A stretch of DNA of 64,000 nt from Symsagittifera roscoffensis (taxonomy: Eukaryota; Xenacoelomorpha; Acoela; Convolutidae): NCBI RefSeq assembly GCF_963678635.1, contig NC_087071.1:25493821-25557820 (forward strand). Reading direction: 5' to 3'. Of the stretch, positions 1 to 10,820 are shown piece by piece. The notes beneath the pieces were generated by a model that was given only the letters and a program-made list of their open reading frames with translations, had not been told where the DNA came from and searched no databases. Positions within the stretch are counted from its first letter, which is position 1. Every line of letters begins with the position of its first letter. Position numbers and translations under genes: made by a program.

Positions 1-2
1 AG

Positions 3-473
3 TTTAGCAAAAATTCAGTTGGGACTATTATTGAAGCTAACTTTGGTTACTCAAAATCTTTAAACTCGCCAATAAACATTAACAATTCAAGCAATTTAAT
101 CATGGAAAGGAAACTCAAGAAATTATTGGAACGACACCCTAGCATTAGCAGTAGTGATGATATAGAGGAGATTGATGTAAATATACAGGCGGTAACAACA
201 GAAGTCCGGAGCACGAAAACCAACACCATTATTTCTATTCCGTCGGTTTACCCTGGTGAGAGTTATCCACCGGTCAATCCGGAAAATAAAGTCATGTCTA
301 TTATACCAAGAAATTGTAAAGTAGTCAGCAAACAATCCGCTCTTCCCGAATTATTTTATCTTCGATTTATAGAATCGCAATACCAGTCTGATCCACAGTT
401 ACAAGCTATTATCGAGTTAATTAAATCTAAAGACCCCCAGTTACACTCGAAAATTGCAGCAATGAGTAAGTAA
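3..473 (+). pseudogene. pol fragment: linker between RNase H and integrase
   Basis: The frame is open from the window edge to a TAA at 471-473 and continues in the same frame into the integrase. No catalytic motif is visible here; by position it is the spacer between RNase H and integrase that Ty3/Gypsy polyproteins carry. The first ATG, at 102, is probably not a true start because the frame is open upstream of it. The TAA is the only internal stop in the 2.3 kb seen. Confidence 0.65.
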
Positions 474-2333
474 TTCGCACAGTATACTCAGGATTTCCAC
501 GTAAGAGACGGATGCCTGTGGATGGACGAGAGGCTAGTGATCCCTAATACTTTGCAGACGGCGGTGGTCAATAGACTCCACTATTATCACCACGGGAAAT
601 CCAGCATGATCGACGCCGCTAAGGACATCTGGTACCCTCACATGTTTCGTAGTCTCGCAACTATCGCTGGGAATTGTCCGGAATGCACATTAGCGGGTAA
701 AAATTTGAAAAAAATGTGTTCAAAGGACGATATAGGGAAAATACCTGAACCAAAAGAGCCGAATGAATCAGTCCAATTGGATTTTTGGGGACCCATTAAC
801 TACTTGAAGGAATCTAAAAAGTATGTTTTGGTGGCGGTGGACCGGTTCTCTCGATGGCCATCAGCTATGGTCTGTAATTCGAACCGTTCGGATAAAATTA
901 TAAAATTTTTAAAAGCCTACATAATCGCTCATGGAATTCCCCGCCAAATCAGAGTTGACCAGGGAACAAACTTTATGTCTAAGGAAGTTAAAACATTCTG
1001 TCATGAACAAGGAATTGAAGTCCTCATTTCGCCAGTGAATGACCATAGAGCAACAGGATGTGTTGAGCGCACGATTGGTAGCATTAAAAATTCAGTGCTG
1101 ACGTATGCGCGGGAGGATAAACCGGAACCCTTGGATCGAATGGTTGAAAGAGCCCTCGGAGCCCTAAGATTTGTGAAAAACCCATCCCTCAATATAACAC
1201 CGTTCGAAGCGCACCACGGCCGGGAAGCTAATACTGTCCTCAGGAACTTGACTAAAAAACCTACGTTACGGAATCTAAATTGGGAAAATGTAATACGATC
1301 GAAATATGAATGTTTAGATGAACGAGACCCGATAGCTCAAACAATGCCGAAGCCGATGGACACCAACTGGGGAATCCGATCGGATACTGAGTATGACCGG
1401 AAAAATAGACGGGGACCACTGAGATTGGCCGAGGAACAGGCAGCAAATCAAGATGATGAACCTGGGATTGCACGGGCACCAAATGACCCTGTGGAGGTAC
1501 CACCGGCAGTGGTAATGCAGAGGACCGGGGAGCGAAATATGAATAGATATAGACCATTAAGGTCCAAAATAGTTGATCAAACTGAACATACTATTAAAAT
1601 GAGTAACGGTGCGGTGCTTAGGAAATCAGGAGTAGCGCTCAGGAAGGCCAAAGTTCCTAAAAAGCGGATGCCGGGAGGACCATTACCCACACCGCCAACG
1701 CCGTGGGATCTGAAAAGGAAGCTCAAATTGAGACAACACCAACCGGGCAGCTCAAGAGGCACTAAAGAAAGTCAGCAAACGATCATGGGAAAGGGAGCAA
1801 AATTCCAAATTCTGGAATCCGCAGAAAATTCCGACTCAGAATCGGAGGACCAGTTACCACTGAGTACAACCATCCTAGTGGCGAAACCAACAAGAGGGCG
1901 AGAAAACGGTGGAGAAGATGGACAGGGACCATCTAGTGGGGGACGGGATCCAGTTCAACCAGAGGCCTTCGGGGTTCGTCCCAGTAATAAGGAGACGGAA
2001 CAAGGAAACATGTTGGCAGGTGAAACAGGAATCCGGAATGACTGGGGGAGAACAAATACCGAAGGAGCCGAACCACAAGAAACAATTACCGAAGGAATCG
2101 AATCACAAGAAACGGAGCGCGAACCACAGCAGATATCAGTAACCGGGGGAAAGAAACGGGGCCGGAAACAACGACTTGTTTCCTATTCTAGCCAAGATTC
2201 GGCCAGCTCGTTGGATGAAACAAGCTCGAGACGTTCGGGCAGGAAGCGGACCGCAGTGACCAAGATGGGGGGGGTCATGATTGACAACATTAGAAAAACG
2301 GACAAAGCCGGAGCTATCGAAGAAAAAGAGTGA
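474..2333 (+). CDS. integrase with long basic C-terminal tail (Ty3/Gypsy pol)
   Basis: This integrase would insert the element's cDNA into host DNA. It has an N-terminal HHCC zinc-binding region ending in CPEC, then a DDE core: Asp in LDFWGP, Asp in VDQGTNF and Glu in GCVERT. There are 35 residues between the second Asp and the Glu, the retroviral spacing. After the core comes a charged tail of about 300 residues, rich in Pro, Gly, Glu and Arg, with a basic Ser/Arg cluster near the end. The frame is continuous with the upstream segment except for the TAA at 471-473. An ATG at 522 is available as a start, but expression as part of a polyprotein is more usual for the family. Confidence 0.85.
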   Translation, partial: FAQYTQDFHVRDGCLWMDERLVIPNTLQTAVVNRLHYYHHGKSSMIDAAKDIWYPHMFRSLATIAGNCPECTLAGKNLKKMCSKDDIGKIPEPKEPNESVQLDFWGPINYLKESKKYVLVAVDRFSRWPSAMVCNSNRSDKIIKFLKAYIIAHGIPRQIRVDQGTNFMSKEVKTFCHEQGIEVLISPVNDHRATGCVERTIGSIKNSVLTYAREDKPEPLDRMVERALGALRFVKNPSLNITPFEAHHGREANTVLRNLTKKPTLRNLNWENVIRSKYECLDERDPIAQTMPKPMDTNWGIRSDTEYDRKNRRGPLRLAEEQAANQDDEPGIARAPNDPVEVPPAVVMQRTGERNMNRYRPLRSKIVDQTEHTIKMSNGAVLRKSGVALRKAKVPKKRMPGGPLPTPPTPWDLKRKLKLRQHQPGSSRGTKESQQTIMGKGAKFQILESAENSDSESEDQLPLSTTILVAKPTRGRENGGEDGQGPSSGGRDPVQPEAFGVRPSNKETEQGNMLAGETGIRNDWGRTNTEGAEPQETITEGIESQETEREPQQISVTGGKKRGRKQRLVSYSSQDSASSLDETSSRRSGRKRTAVTKMGGVMIDNIRKTDKAGAIEEKE

Positions 2334-2543
2334 AAAGATGAGGAATAAAATGGAGCTCAAAACAATCTATAAAACTTTGCTAAAATGGAAAGGTCCAGGG
2401 AGAGGGCATGCTGTGTACCAGCAAAAACTCAAAAGTTTGTGTTTAAAAGAACTGTAGTTGATTTGAAAACTTGTTATTAACCCTATTGTTTACGGTTAAC
2501 ATTGGATATTGGATTTGAGTATTATTTATTACAAGGAGGGAAA

Positions 2544-2728
2544 TGTCATAGTATCTAAATTTAGTTCATGTTTCAATTCTAGTCGTGTTATCTATTTCAA
2601 TTATCTGTCTGGCGCTAACCGGTATTTAACCTTCGGAGTTTGTCTGTCACCTTCGGATGACAGCCATCTTATTGTCTCCGACTTACTTTCTGAACTACGG
2701 TTTGCTTATTAACAAGACATTTAATTCA
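2544..2728 (+). repeat. probable 3' LTR of the left element
   Basis: A purine tract (AAGGAGGGAAA, ending at 2543) is followed directly by TG, and a CA occurs about 185 bp later. This is the expected polypurine-tract/LTR layout and resembles the AGGGGAA-TG and CGGGGAA-TG junctions of the other elements here. No second LTR is in view, so both ends are inferred. A second purine tract near 2400 followed by TG is an alternative. Confidence 0.4.
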
Positions 2729-2797
2729 TACATCCAAACCGTCTTTTCACAGCTTATTAAGAAACAATTTGTATGAAACAAATTTCATTACTGTTAT

Positions 2798-3000
2798 GAG
2801 ACCAAACCGTGGATTTTTGGGTTGCAAGCGGATTTCACAACACGGTTGGACGAAGTTTTTTATGGAATCCATAACAAAGCTAGTTTTTTTTTGGTAAGTT
2901 TTTTTTCGCTCGTTGTAGATTCCACAAAACTCCAAATGTAGCAACAAATTTTGCGTTACAAGTGTTAATTTGTGGATTACGCAACAATTTGGTGAATAAA
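2798..3000 (+). repeat. degraded remnant of the foldback-type repeat seen at 29193-30726
   Basis: It begins GAGACCAAACCGTGG, close to the terminal CGAGGCCAAACTGTGCA of the complete element, and is followed by similar CAAGCGGAT and GTGGATTACGCAAC motifs. It lies in the intron before exon 3316-4862. The far end is not clear. Confidence 0.4.
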
Positions 3001-3315
3001 GTCAATCTACAACTAAGAAAAAGGTCAAATTTTAACCCGATTTTTGAAATTCAATACTAAATTTGAAATCTATGGTATCAATTATGCTGTCACCACCTTA
3101 CAATAAACCAAAAATAATTGCAAATACAGTTGTGATTGAACTTTCCGTGCTATTTGCCCAATCGGCCATTTTGAAAAAACGCTTAATTTCAAGAGGCGAA
3201 ACGTCGCGCAAAGGTTTCAGTTTTAAACGAAGTGATTTTTTTTCCTTTGAGACATTAGAAGTCATGATTCGGAGAATTTTTGAGAATTAGTATTACTCAT
3301 TTGCGAATGTTTTAG

Positions 3316-4862
3316 ACGAAGTCGAACAGTTGTCCTCAAAACTAGACCAAGTTCGAGAAGAACGAAAAACGGAAGTTGAATTGATCAAAAAACAAAACTC
3401 AGAGCAGTATGAAAACATGAGAATCGATCTGATCAAACAAATTGATAGCTTTAAACACGAACTAGAACAGACAAAACAGTATGCCGAAAAGGAAGAAAAA
3501 TCCCACTCGGCCGAAATACAGTTAATGACCGATACTCACAAATCGCAATTGGATATTCTGAAACAAAGCATGTCAAAGGAAATAGACATTTTGAAACAAC
3601 AGAATGTTAGAGAACGAACAGAATTAGAACAGCATTATCAACAAAAAGTAGATCAAATTTACAAGGAAAAAATGGAGTCTGAAAAAGTCAAAGAAGCTAG
3701 CCAGGCCGAATTAGAAAAACTTACAGTTTCGAAGAATATGTTTGAAAATATGAAAAATATCGAAATAAAGGGGCTAAAAGACCAACTTGAAACTATAAAA
3801 CGTGAAAGAACGGAATCTGAAGCAGAATTTACTCGAAACCTGAATGAAAGAATCCAACAGAAGGACAAAATCTTGGCCGAATTGAAATCCGAAAACGAGA
3901 AAAGTGTAGCGCTGCTCCAAAAAAGTTTGGAAGAACAAAAATCAGAGTTCGAAAAAAAGCAGTTTGAAATGGAGCAGGTTGTAAAACAGGTGAAATTGGA
4001 GTTAGAATCTGTAAAAGCCGAAAGCGACACTATTTGTAAGCAAAAAGAGCGACAAATCGAAAAAATGGATATCGACTCGAAATTAAAACTGGAAACGGTC
4101 GAAAATGCTCACAAAACTGAAGTCGAAGATTTTAAAGTTAAATTAGCCCAGCTTGAAGAAATGTTGAATCATGCTCAAAAAATGTCCGACGCTGAAATTT
4201 TGAAGTTGAAGACTGAGTATGAAGCTACAAAGCAAAAATTGACCGAAGAAAAGAACTTCCTGATCGAAAAATACAGCCAAGAAGTTGACGAACTCAACCG
4301 AAATCATTTCGATATTGTTAGAGATTTACACCAAAAATACGACGAAGATTTAACTAAGCAAAGAAATGAAATTCACGACCGAGATTTGAAAATTAAAGAT
4401 CTTGAAGAGCATGTTCGCATTCAAGACGAAAACCTAGCCGTACACGAGCGAAATTCAAAGTGCGAAGTAGAAATTTTGGAATCGAGGAAAAAAAGAGAAG
4501 TTAACAGTCTGCTGGAGGAAATTGCGACTAAAAACAAACATATAGACCTAATCACAACACTACACCAATCTGAGTTGAAGCAAAAAAGTGAAAAATTCAA
4601 ACTTGAAACTGAAAGCTTAAAAGAGGAAATCGCTAATCTGGAGCTGGAAAGTCTGAATAAACTGGGCGAAATAACCCAAAAACACATTGCAGAACTGAAT
4701 TCGAAAGATGAAAGTATAGCTCAGCTGAAGTTGATGATGAAAGAAGTGAACAGCGAAAAGGAGCGTGAAATATCTGCATGGAGTGTGAAATTTATGATGC
4801 AGCGTGAAGAATGGTGTGCGAACGTGAATGAACTGAATCATCAGCACTTAATCGATCTCAAG
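3316..4862 (+). CDS. coiled-coil host protein, exon 1 of 8 visible
   Basis: First visible exon of a plus-strand gene for a long coiled-coil protein. The acceptor ATGTTTTAG precedes 3316 and the donor AAG|GTCAGT follows 4862. It starts with two bases of a split codon, so at least one exon lies further upstream. The 515 codons are almost pure Glu/Lys/Gln/Leu heptads with no globular domain, and end in a Trp-containing stretch (AWSVKF, EEWCANVNEL). The eight exons join without phase conflict into 1153 residues including the terminus. The family is not recognised; a centrosomal, Golgi or cytoskeletal scaffold would fit such a protein, but that is inference. The first part is very AAA/GAA rich. 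Confidence 0.85.
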
Positions 4863-5207
4863 GTCAGTTGAAAACGAATAAGAAAAAAAGAACGTATCAA
4901 TTTTCTACCTAAATCAAGGCTAAAAGTGGCTAAAAAGGCTGATGTGTAAGGATCTAGACGAGCGTAAAGCAAAGAAAAGTACAGCAGTTTCTCAGATAAC
5001 AAAATTTTCACCATTTAGCAAAGACAATGTTTTTTGTTTCGTGGCGTTGTTCCCATTCTTTCGTGGCGTTGTTCCCAAACTGATCAGACAGAAAAATTGA
5101 AGGATTTGGAAATATCTAGGAATTTTTTTAATCCTCCGGAAGTTCGTCGGAAGTTTTCCTTGTTCAAGAACAGTCTTTCTCAAATGAAATAACCGGTTTA
5201 TATGCAG

Positions 5208-5347
5208 GTGAAACAGGAGGAGATTGAGGGTCTGAACGAGAGAGTGAAGGAGATGATGACGTCACACGATGAGGAGGTGGAGAGACTGAACAAAGTGGTG
5301 GAACACTACAGGGAGGACTTCGAACAGGAGAAACAAGACATGGACAG
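5208..5347 (+). CDS. coiled-coil host protein, exon 2
   Basis: The acceptor TATATGCAG precedes 5208 and the donor ACAG|GTGTGT follows. It enters in phase 0 and leaves two bases (AG), completed by the A that opens the next exon to give Arg. It encodes 46 residues of heptad sequence beginning VKQEEIEGLNERV. Codons are GAG/CTG rich, unlike exon 1. Confidence 0.85.
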
Positions 5348-5978
5348 GTGTGTATTGATGGTTATGCCGACAATAGACAACCCGCACTGGAGTTCCATTG
5401 ATGGAAGTCGGTTAAATTTGTATGAGTTTTTGAGTTTTATTGTCAGCGTCTATAAAAGTGAAAATTAATTGGTCATAAACAAATAAAAATGGGTTTTATT
5501 GCAAATACTACTTATAATAAAACATGAAAATTCCTAGCAAATCAATTATAATCGATTTTTTTTTCATTTTTATAGTTAGAGTCAATGAAACTCCATTAGA
5601 AATGATTTGTTCCCGCTTTTTTGAGATGCTAATTTCAGCGCACACAAAGTCGTGTTCATCTGTTGTTCAATTTCAGTTTTTTTTCTGCGCAACTTTGATT
5701 TTTGCTACTCATTTTATGTTATTGAATTATGTTGTTTTCAACCGTTTTCTGGATTTTGTTTCAAAATTATGGAAGAAGGGGTATTTCGAGAGCAAGCAAG
5801 CGCTAAAAATGGCATTTTTTTGTCAAAACTTTCCAAAAAAGGGGTCAACAATGGCTTTTTCAATCTTTTCTTTTTTTTAAATTAACACGATGTTGGAAGA
5901 GATATAATTTTGAACTTCTTTGTATATATTTAAAAAAAAAAAAAAAAATTGTTGTCTTAACGCTTTCATCAGGATGCG

Positions 5979-6115
5979 GGGGGGGGGGGGGGGTTCGAGG
6001 TGTCACATTTTATTCGAGAGGAGCTTTGGTTCTGGTGGAGGTGGCGGGGGTAAGGTGGAAAGAGGCAAACGTTTTTTTTTGGTGGGGGGGGGGGGGGGGG
6101 GGTGGGTAAAGAGGC
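5979..6115 (+). repeat. G-rich low-complexity tract
   Basis: Two runs of about 15 or more consecutive G and several shorter ones lie within 140 bp of an otherwise AT-rich intron. The tract could form G-quadruplexes. Homopolymer length here is unreliable in most assemblies. Proline-rich ORFs on the opposite strand are by-products. Confidence 0.7.
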
Positions 6116-6717
6116 AAATTGGCAAAAGTGGGGGTAGGTGTGTAAATAGAATTGTTTTGCAATGTGCAAAAATTTAGATTTAGGACATAAATTTGATAAA
6201 AGCAGAAATTTTTGCAACATTTTACAGGACGCGAAACAAAAACAAAGTGGAAAAAATCCACTTTAATTGATTTTAAGTGGATTATAATTAATCATACATA
6301 AATTTGATAAAAACAATGAATTATAATCGTTCTTTTTTCCTCTTTTGTTGTCAGAGTGCAACATGGGAATTGATTATTTCATTAATGTTTTAGAACACAA
6401 AATTCATTATAATGATTACTTTTCACTTTTCTTAGACACTTCTTAGATCGCGCGAAGAATTACTAGGCTCCTCAATTTCGGAGAAAAACTCAAACAAAAC
6501 TTTTTAAGTTATCAAGGTCGGTGCTATTTTAGGGTCGGTGCTATTTTTAGGGTCGGTGCTGTTTTTGGTCAAGATACAGGGCAAAAAATGCCCAGCAAAA
6601 CTTAAAAAAACAAAACTTAAAAAATTTCGCGAAACTTTAAAATTCTTTCATAACTCTGAGATACATAGGCAGTGTTTCTAATTACGATAGTAAACAATTT
6701 CATACTTAAGATAAAAC

Positions 6718-7172
6718 CGGGGGTTGAGAAATTAGACGATAAGCAAATTAGACGGAGGTACTTAAAAGGAAATTAGACGGCTTTGCAAAACTGCAATTGT
6801 GAGAAAAGAGACGAAAGTGAGAGAAATTAACTTTATTTGCACACAAATTGCGTTAGAAAAATAAAATTGTTTGTAGACAACAGTTCAATTTCGGTGGCCA
6901 AAACTTTACAAGTCAATCATGCATAATTTATTCAATTCAAAACTCTCCTGTAATATTCAGATTTGACATTTTATGTTCATTTAAACTAATTGTTTTGATA
7001 GGTATTGACATTTTATGTTCTTTTTGTATTTTTGAAACTTGACTCTTAAGAAACATTTGTGTTGGCCCTTTCCCTTTCGTCTAAATTGCCAGATCTGTAA
7101 AAAATAAATTCCGTCTAATTTCGTTTTTGTAGCATCCGTCTAATTTGTTTATCGTCTAATTTCCTAGGCCCT
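6718..7172. mobile_element. MITE-like element with GAAATTAGACG inverted repeats
   Basis: GAAATTAGACGATAA at 6728 is mirrored by TTATCGTCTAATTTC ending at 7163, and each end carries further copies of AAATTAGACGG facing inward. The outermost bases (GGG..., ...CCC) match less well. ATAAAAC occurs immediately outside both ends (6711-6717 and 7173-7179), consistent with a target duplication of 7-8 bp. There is no coding capacity, so it is a non-autonomous DNA transposon; a hAT-type origin fits the duplication length but is not shown. Confidence 0.6.
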
Positions 7173-8613
7173 ATAAAACTACCTGTAACTGTTTGTTTAT
7201 TACTCTAGATGCTTATTGCTTTATTTTGGATGCAAAATAAAGCAACAAGCAGCCATTTAGTTTGACAGAATAACAAAAAATTTTAAATTTTCAGTGATAA
7301 CTTAAGCTATCCGAACAAAAAAAAACAAATTAGAAAACCCTAGAGGCCTCATTTTCAAATCGGTTTGGCCTGAGACAAAATTTATGGGAATGATAGTTGC
7401 TATTAACTCTATCATAATTAATTTTATCATATTATATTGAATTTTACATCAAAAAAATATGCAATTTTTTGAAAAGATTATATCTGTTTCATCAGATTTT
7501 GTGTTTTCATCGGTAGAAATGTTGTTGTTTATATTTTTGATAAAAACACCAATGAATAACACGTTTAATAATGCTCTTTTTTCTAGGCAAAATAGATAAT
7601 AACAATTTTACAACTATTGTTTTTTTGTTTTAACTGAAAATTTTTTTTCAACTTACTGACCTTTTAAGATTCAATAAATATTCGACGAGAAATTAAATTA
7701 AGAAAATAGTTTTTTTTTCTGATTAGAACTGACCAACATTGCTTAGTTTTTTTTGTCAAACACTGAGTGAATGAACTTTGTCCCTGCACTATTCAATCAT
7801 TTCAGAAAAAACTCAAGTCTGAAATACAGTTTAACTTCTTTATATTTTTGTCAGAATTTGTTAGGTGGAAGTCTGACTACCTAATGGGTCTCTGCTCCTC
7901 TTCACAATGTGAGAAAAACTATCAACCTAGAAAAACAAGTTAGAACCGCGTGTCAGAGTAGTATAGCGTTTCGAGAAAGTATAGTTAGTAACGTTTTTCA
8001 TTCAAAAAATGGTTATTTTGAACTATGAAAAAAAAACATTTTAGCAAAAAAAAATTGTTATTCAAAATTCATATAGCGCCTCGCTCTTCAAAATCGTGAA
8101 AGTTAATAGAGCAATGCATGAAAAAATAATTTATTTATGTAAGACGAATCTTATCAATTGAGGCCAGTGGATAGATTTTAGCGCTTTTCAGGTCCTATCC
8201 CCACACCGCTCACAGAAATACGACATATATTTGAAAAATAGGAAAATTAATTTATTATTTTTTAAAAAACTGTGATTCGGAACCTTTTTTGCTAATTGCA
8301 CAGCAAACTACTACTCTTGATCAATATTGTCTAAAAAACGAAATCAAAGAAATTTGGACAAAAATTTGCATTTGTTTTCAATTTGAACTATTTCTTTTTA
8401 TTATCTTTTAATTTTTTCAAAATCAATTTGATCAAAAAATTCGGTGCTGTGGGTGCAGTAGCCGGCTATCCTTGCCTATTTTGTTTATTGCGCTGACCTT
8501 TTTCATGGACACACCTCATAACTTTTTCGTTTAATATTGGACTGACCCGATTTTGACGAACATGAAAAAGCGAAACAAAAATCGTAAAAAGTTTTGAAAA
8601 AAAATGATTTTAG

Positions 8614-8872
8614 ATTCCGAGAAGACCTGCGAGAAGAAAAAGCGACCGAAATGAGACGTCTCACTGACCACATTGCAGATCTAAACGACCAGAAAACTTC
8701 TCTGCGTGAAGAGATGCTCAACTTGGAAAACCAGCTGGAGGAGAAGTTCTTCCAGGAGATGACAGTGCTGAAGAGTAACTTCAACGGTGCCAGGGTGGAG
8801 TTGGAGCAGAGGATAGATGAGGGACAGGTGGCACTCCAGAACATGACTCACGAGAGGGACATGCACATTCAG
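8614..8872 (+). CDS. coiled-coil host protein, exon 3
   Basis: The acceptor TGATTTTAG precedes 8614. The first base completes an Arg codon begun in exon 2, giving FREDLREEK. The exon ends in phase 0 at CATTCAG|GTACCA. It encodes 86 residues of coiled coil, including LRRLTDHI-like and NLENQLEEKF heptads. The frame stays open past the donor to 8998, but the donor and the perfect phase match to the next exon favour splicing. Confidence 0.85.
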
Positions 8873-9346
8873 GTACCACTTAAAGTCAGACCAATATCAC
8901 CCATAGTAAACAATATCACACCCCCCAGTGGCTGTAGGGGGTATGAGATTGTTCACTTGGTCATTGTGGGGAGATTGTTGACTCTGGCCACAATGTAAGT
9001 CAGATAAACATCACCGAGTATCACACGACTGATATGGCTGCAAAGTTTGTCCGGAAACTAAAAAGTTAACGGAATTTAACCATGAAAATAATTGAACTTC
9101 CAGGTTTTTTTTATAGCATTTAACATCTGGTACCGCTCTTAGAAATGATTTTTGTCAAATAGGGTCTACTAGAAAAAACTTCAGTTTGTGAATGAGTGAA
9201 TGCGACCTAGTTTGCTGAAAATAACATAAATTTTTTTTTAAATAGTTTTTCTGCAGTTGAAATCAGTATTTTTTAAGGTATCATACGGCGCTGCTTTCAT
9301 ATAAAATCATCAGTGCTTTCGTTAAAAATCGATGTTGTGTTTTCAG

Positions 9347-10256
9347 GAGGGTGTGAACAAAGACAAACGCATAAGCGTCCTGGAAGGCGACTTAGCTCGA
9401 CTGAAACAAGACCTCGAAAACAAGATCAACGAGATGAGCAGAGAAGTTGCGAGACTGAACGAGGAAAAACGGGTCTTGTTCGAACAACACCAAAAAGCGA
9501 TGGATGATTTGTTGGAAGAAAAGCGTCAGATGGAAATTGCAAAAGACAAAGAACTTCAGGAAACAAAAATAAAAATGACCGAGGAGATGAAAAAAATGAA
9601 AGCGGAACTGACTGCAAAAATAAACCAACTTGAAGAAACAAGAGCAAGTTTGGACCTCGAAATCAAAGATTTGAAGCAGAAATTCACTGCGATGGTTGAA
9701 GAAAAAGATAACGAGTTGGCTAAGTTTACAAAACAAATTAACGAAAAACATCAAAATGAAATGAACAATTTGAACAAACAGCACTCCGAAATTTTGAACA
9801 AAAAAGATGCGGCAATTGAATTGTTGAACGAAGATATGAAAGGGCAAAAAACTGAATTCGAAGAGCATTTGTCGATACAGAAATTGAATTTTGAAAAAGT
9901 TATGAAGGAAAATCAAGATTTCATTGAAACTCTACAAGAGAAACATAGCCTTGTGTGCAAAGACAACGAAGAACATATTGAAAGTCTCAAAGTAAACCTT
10001 CAAGAAAAAGAGGAAAACTATGGAAAACTGTTAAATGAACACGAAGCAGAGCTAAAAACTAAGGTTGATCAAATTAAGACCTTGGAAATAAATTTGAACC
10101 AAACAGTTGAAAAGTTGACGGCTGCTGAGACAAAAGCGAAAATGGCGGAATCGAAGCAAGAAGAATTGAGAAATATCGAAGAGCAGTTGAAAGCTAAACA
10201 TGTGGAGATTGGAAAATTGTCGGCGTCTATTAAGAGCATGCAACTTTCTGAGAAAG
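9347..10256 (+). CDS. coiled-coil host protein, exon 4
   Basis: The acceptor TTGTGTTTTCAG precedes 9347 (EGVNKDKRIS...). The donor is GAAAG|GTGTGT, leaving one base (G). It holds 303 residues of continuous Glu/Lys/Gln/Leu heptads with no other domain. Codon use becomes AAA/GAA rich after the first 50 residues, as in exon 1. Confidence 0.87.
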
Positions 10257-10655
10257 GTGTGTATTTTTTTTAAAAAAGCTTCAAGAAACAAACGTGCGTT
10301 AAGCAATTACTTAGTGTATCAAAGTAATTCTGACAAAAGAATAGGGCTCTTCTACCGTTTCGGCCCTATCTGCGTTTTTTAATTTTTTAACTTTTGTTAG
10401 ATTAGTAACGATTACTCATTACAAACTTTTTTTATCTTCATATACAACTTCGTATAATAAACAGTTTCAGATTAATGTTTTCATCTGGTGGTAAGGGTGG
10501 GTAGGGATGGGAAGAGCCAAGAATAGATAGCTCTACTAGCTTAAGAAACGATAGTAGATCATCTACAAGAATACGGCTTATAGATTGCATAAAAGACAAA
10601 ATATCTCTGTTTCGAAACAAAGTTCATTCCTTGTAATCCTTGTTGATTTTTTCAG

Positions 10656-10820
10656 ACCATTTGAGCAGATTGGACGAACAGGAGAAGCAACTTGTGAGTG
10701 TGAACTCAAAAGCGAGTGGATTAGAGAGCCAGCTGAGAGAAGCTGAAGGTCAACTGAAGTCGATGAAGAAGACTGTCGAGGCACTCCAGACTGACATTGG
10801 GGTCAAGGACGCCAAAATAG
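10656..10820 (+). CDS. coiled-coil host protein, exon 5
   Basis: The acceptor GATTTTTTCAG precedes 10656. The first two bases complete an Asp codon with the G from exon 4 (DHLSRLDEQEKQL). The donor is AAAATAG|GTAAAT, leaving one base. It encodes 54 residues of coiled coil. Confidence 0.85.

Larger units (their letters stand above)
1..2728 (+). mobile_element. 3' portion of a Ty3/Gypsy-like LTR retrotransposon
   Basis: The window opens inside pol of an LTR element. An open frame runs from base 3, through the linker before integrase, through a complete integrase and a long basic C-terminal tail, to 2333. It is followed by a purine tract and a probable 3' LTR. The 5' half (LTR, gag, protease, reverse transcriptase) lies outside the window, so the target duplication cannot be checked. 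The element lies in an intron upstream of the first visible coiled-coil exon, in the same orientation. Confidence 0.8.
5348..8613. other. 3.3-kb intron of the coiled-coil gene
   Basis: AT-rich intron. It contains long G runs at 5979-6115, a short tandem repeat near 6529-6566 (three copies of about 18 bp with core GGTCGGTGCT), and a MITE-like inverted-repeat element at 6718-7172. I see no exon in the remainder. Confidence 0.7.

Noticed and set aside
2408-2728. Alternative LTR start at TGCTGTG (2409) for the left element
   Set aside because: The purine tract before it is less regular than AAGGAGGGAAA at 2533-2543, which matches the style of the verified elements.
3659-4847. Long minus-strand ORFs rich in Ser/Phe/Leu opposite the coiled-coil exons (3659-4030, 4421-4687, 9392-9916)
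   Set aside because: They mirror the Glu/Lys-rich plus strand, whose exon phases and splice sites all agree.
8873-8998. Continuation of the exon 8614-8872 frame to 8998
   Set aside because: The donor CAG|GTACCA and perfect phase-0 join to 9347 fit better, and the extension loses coiled-coil character.
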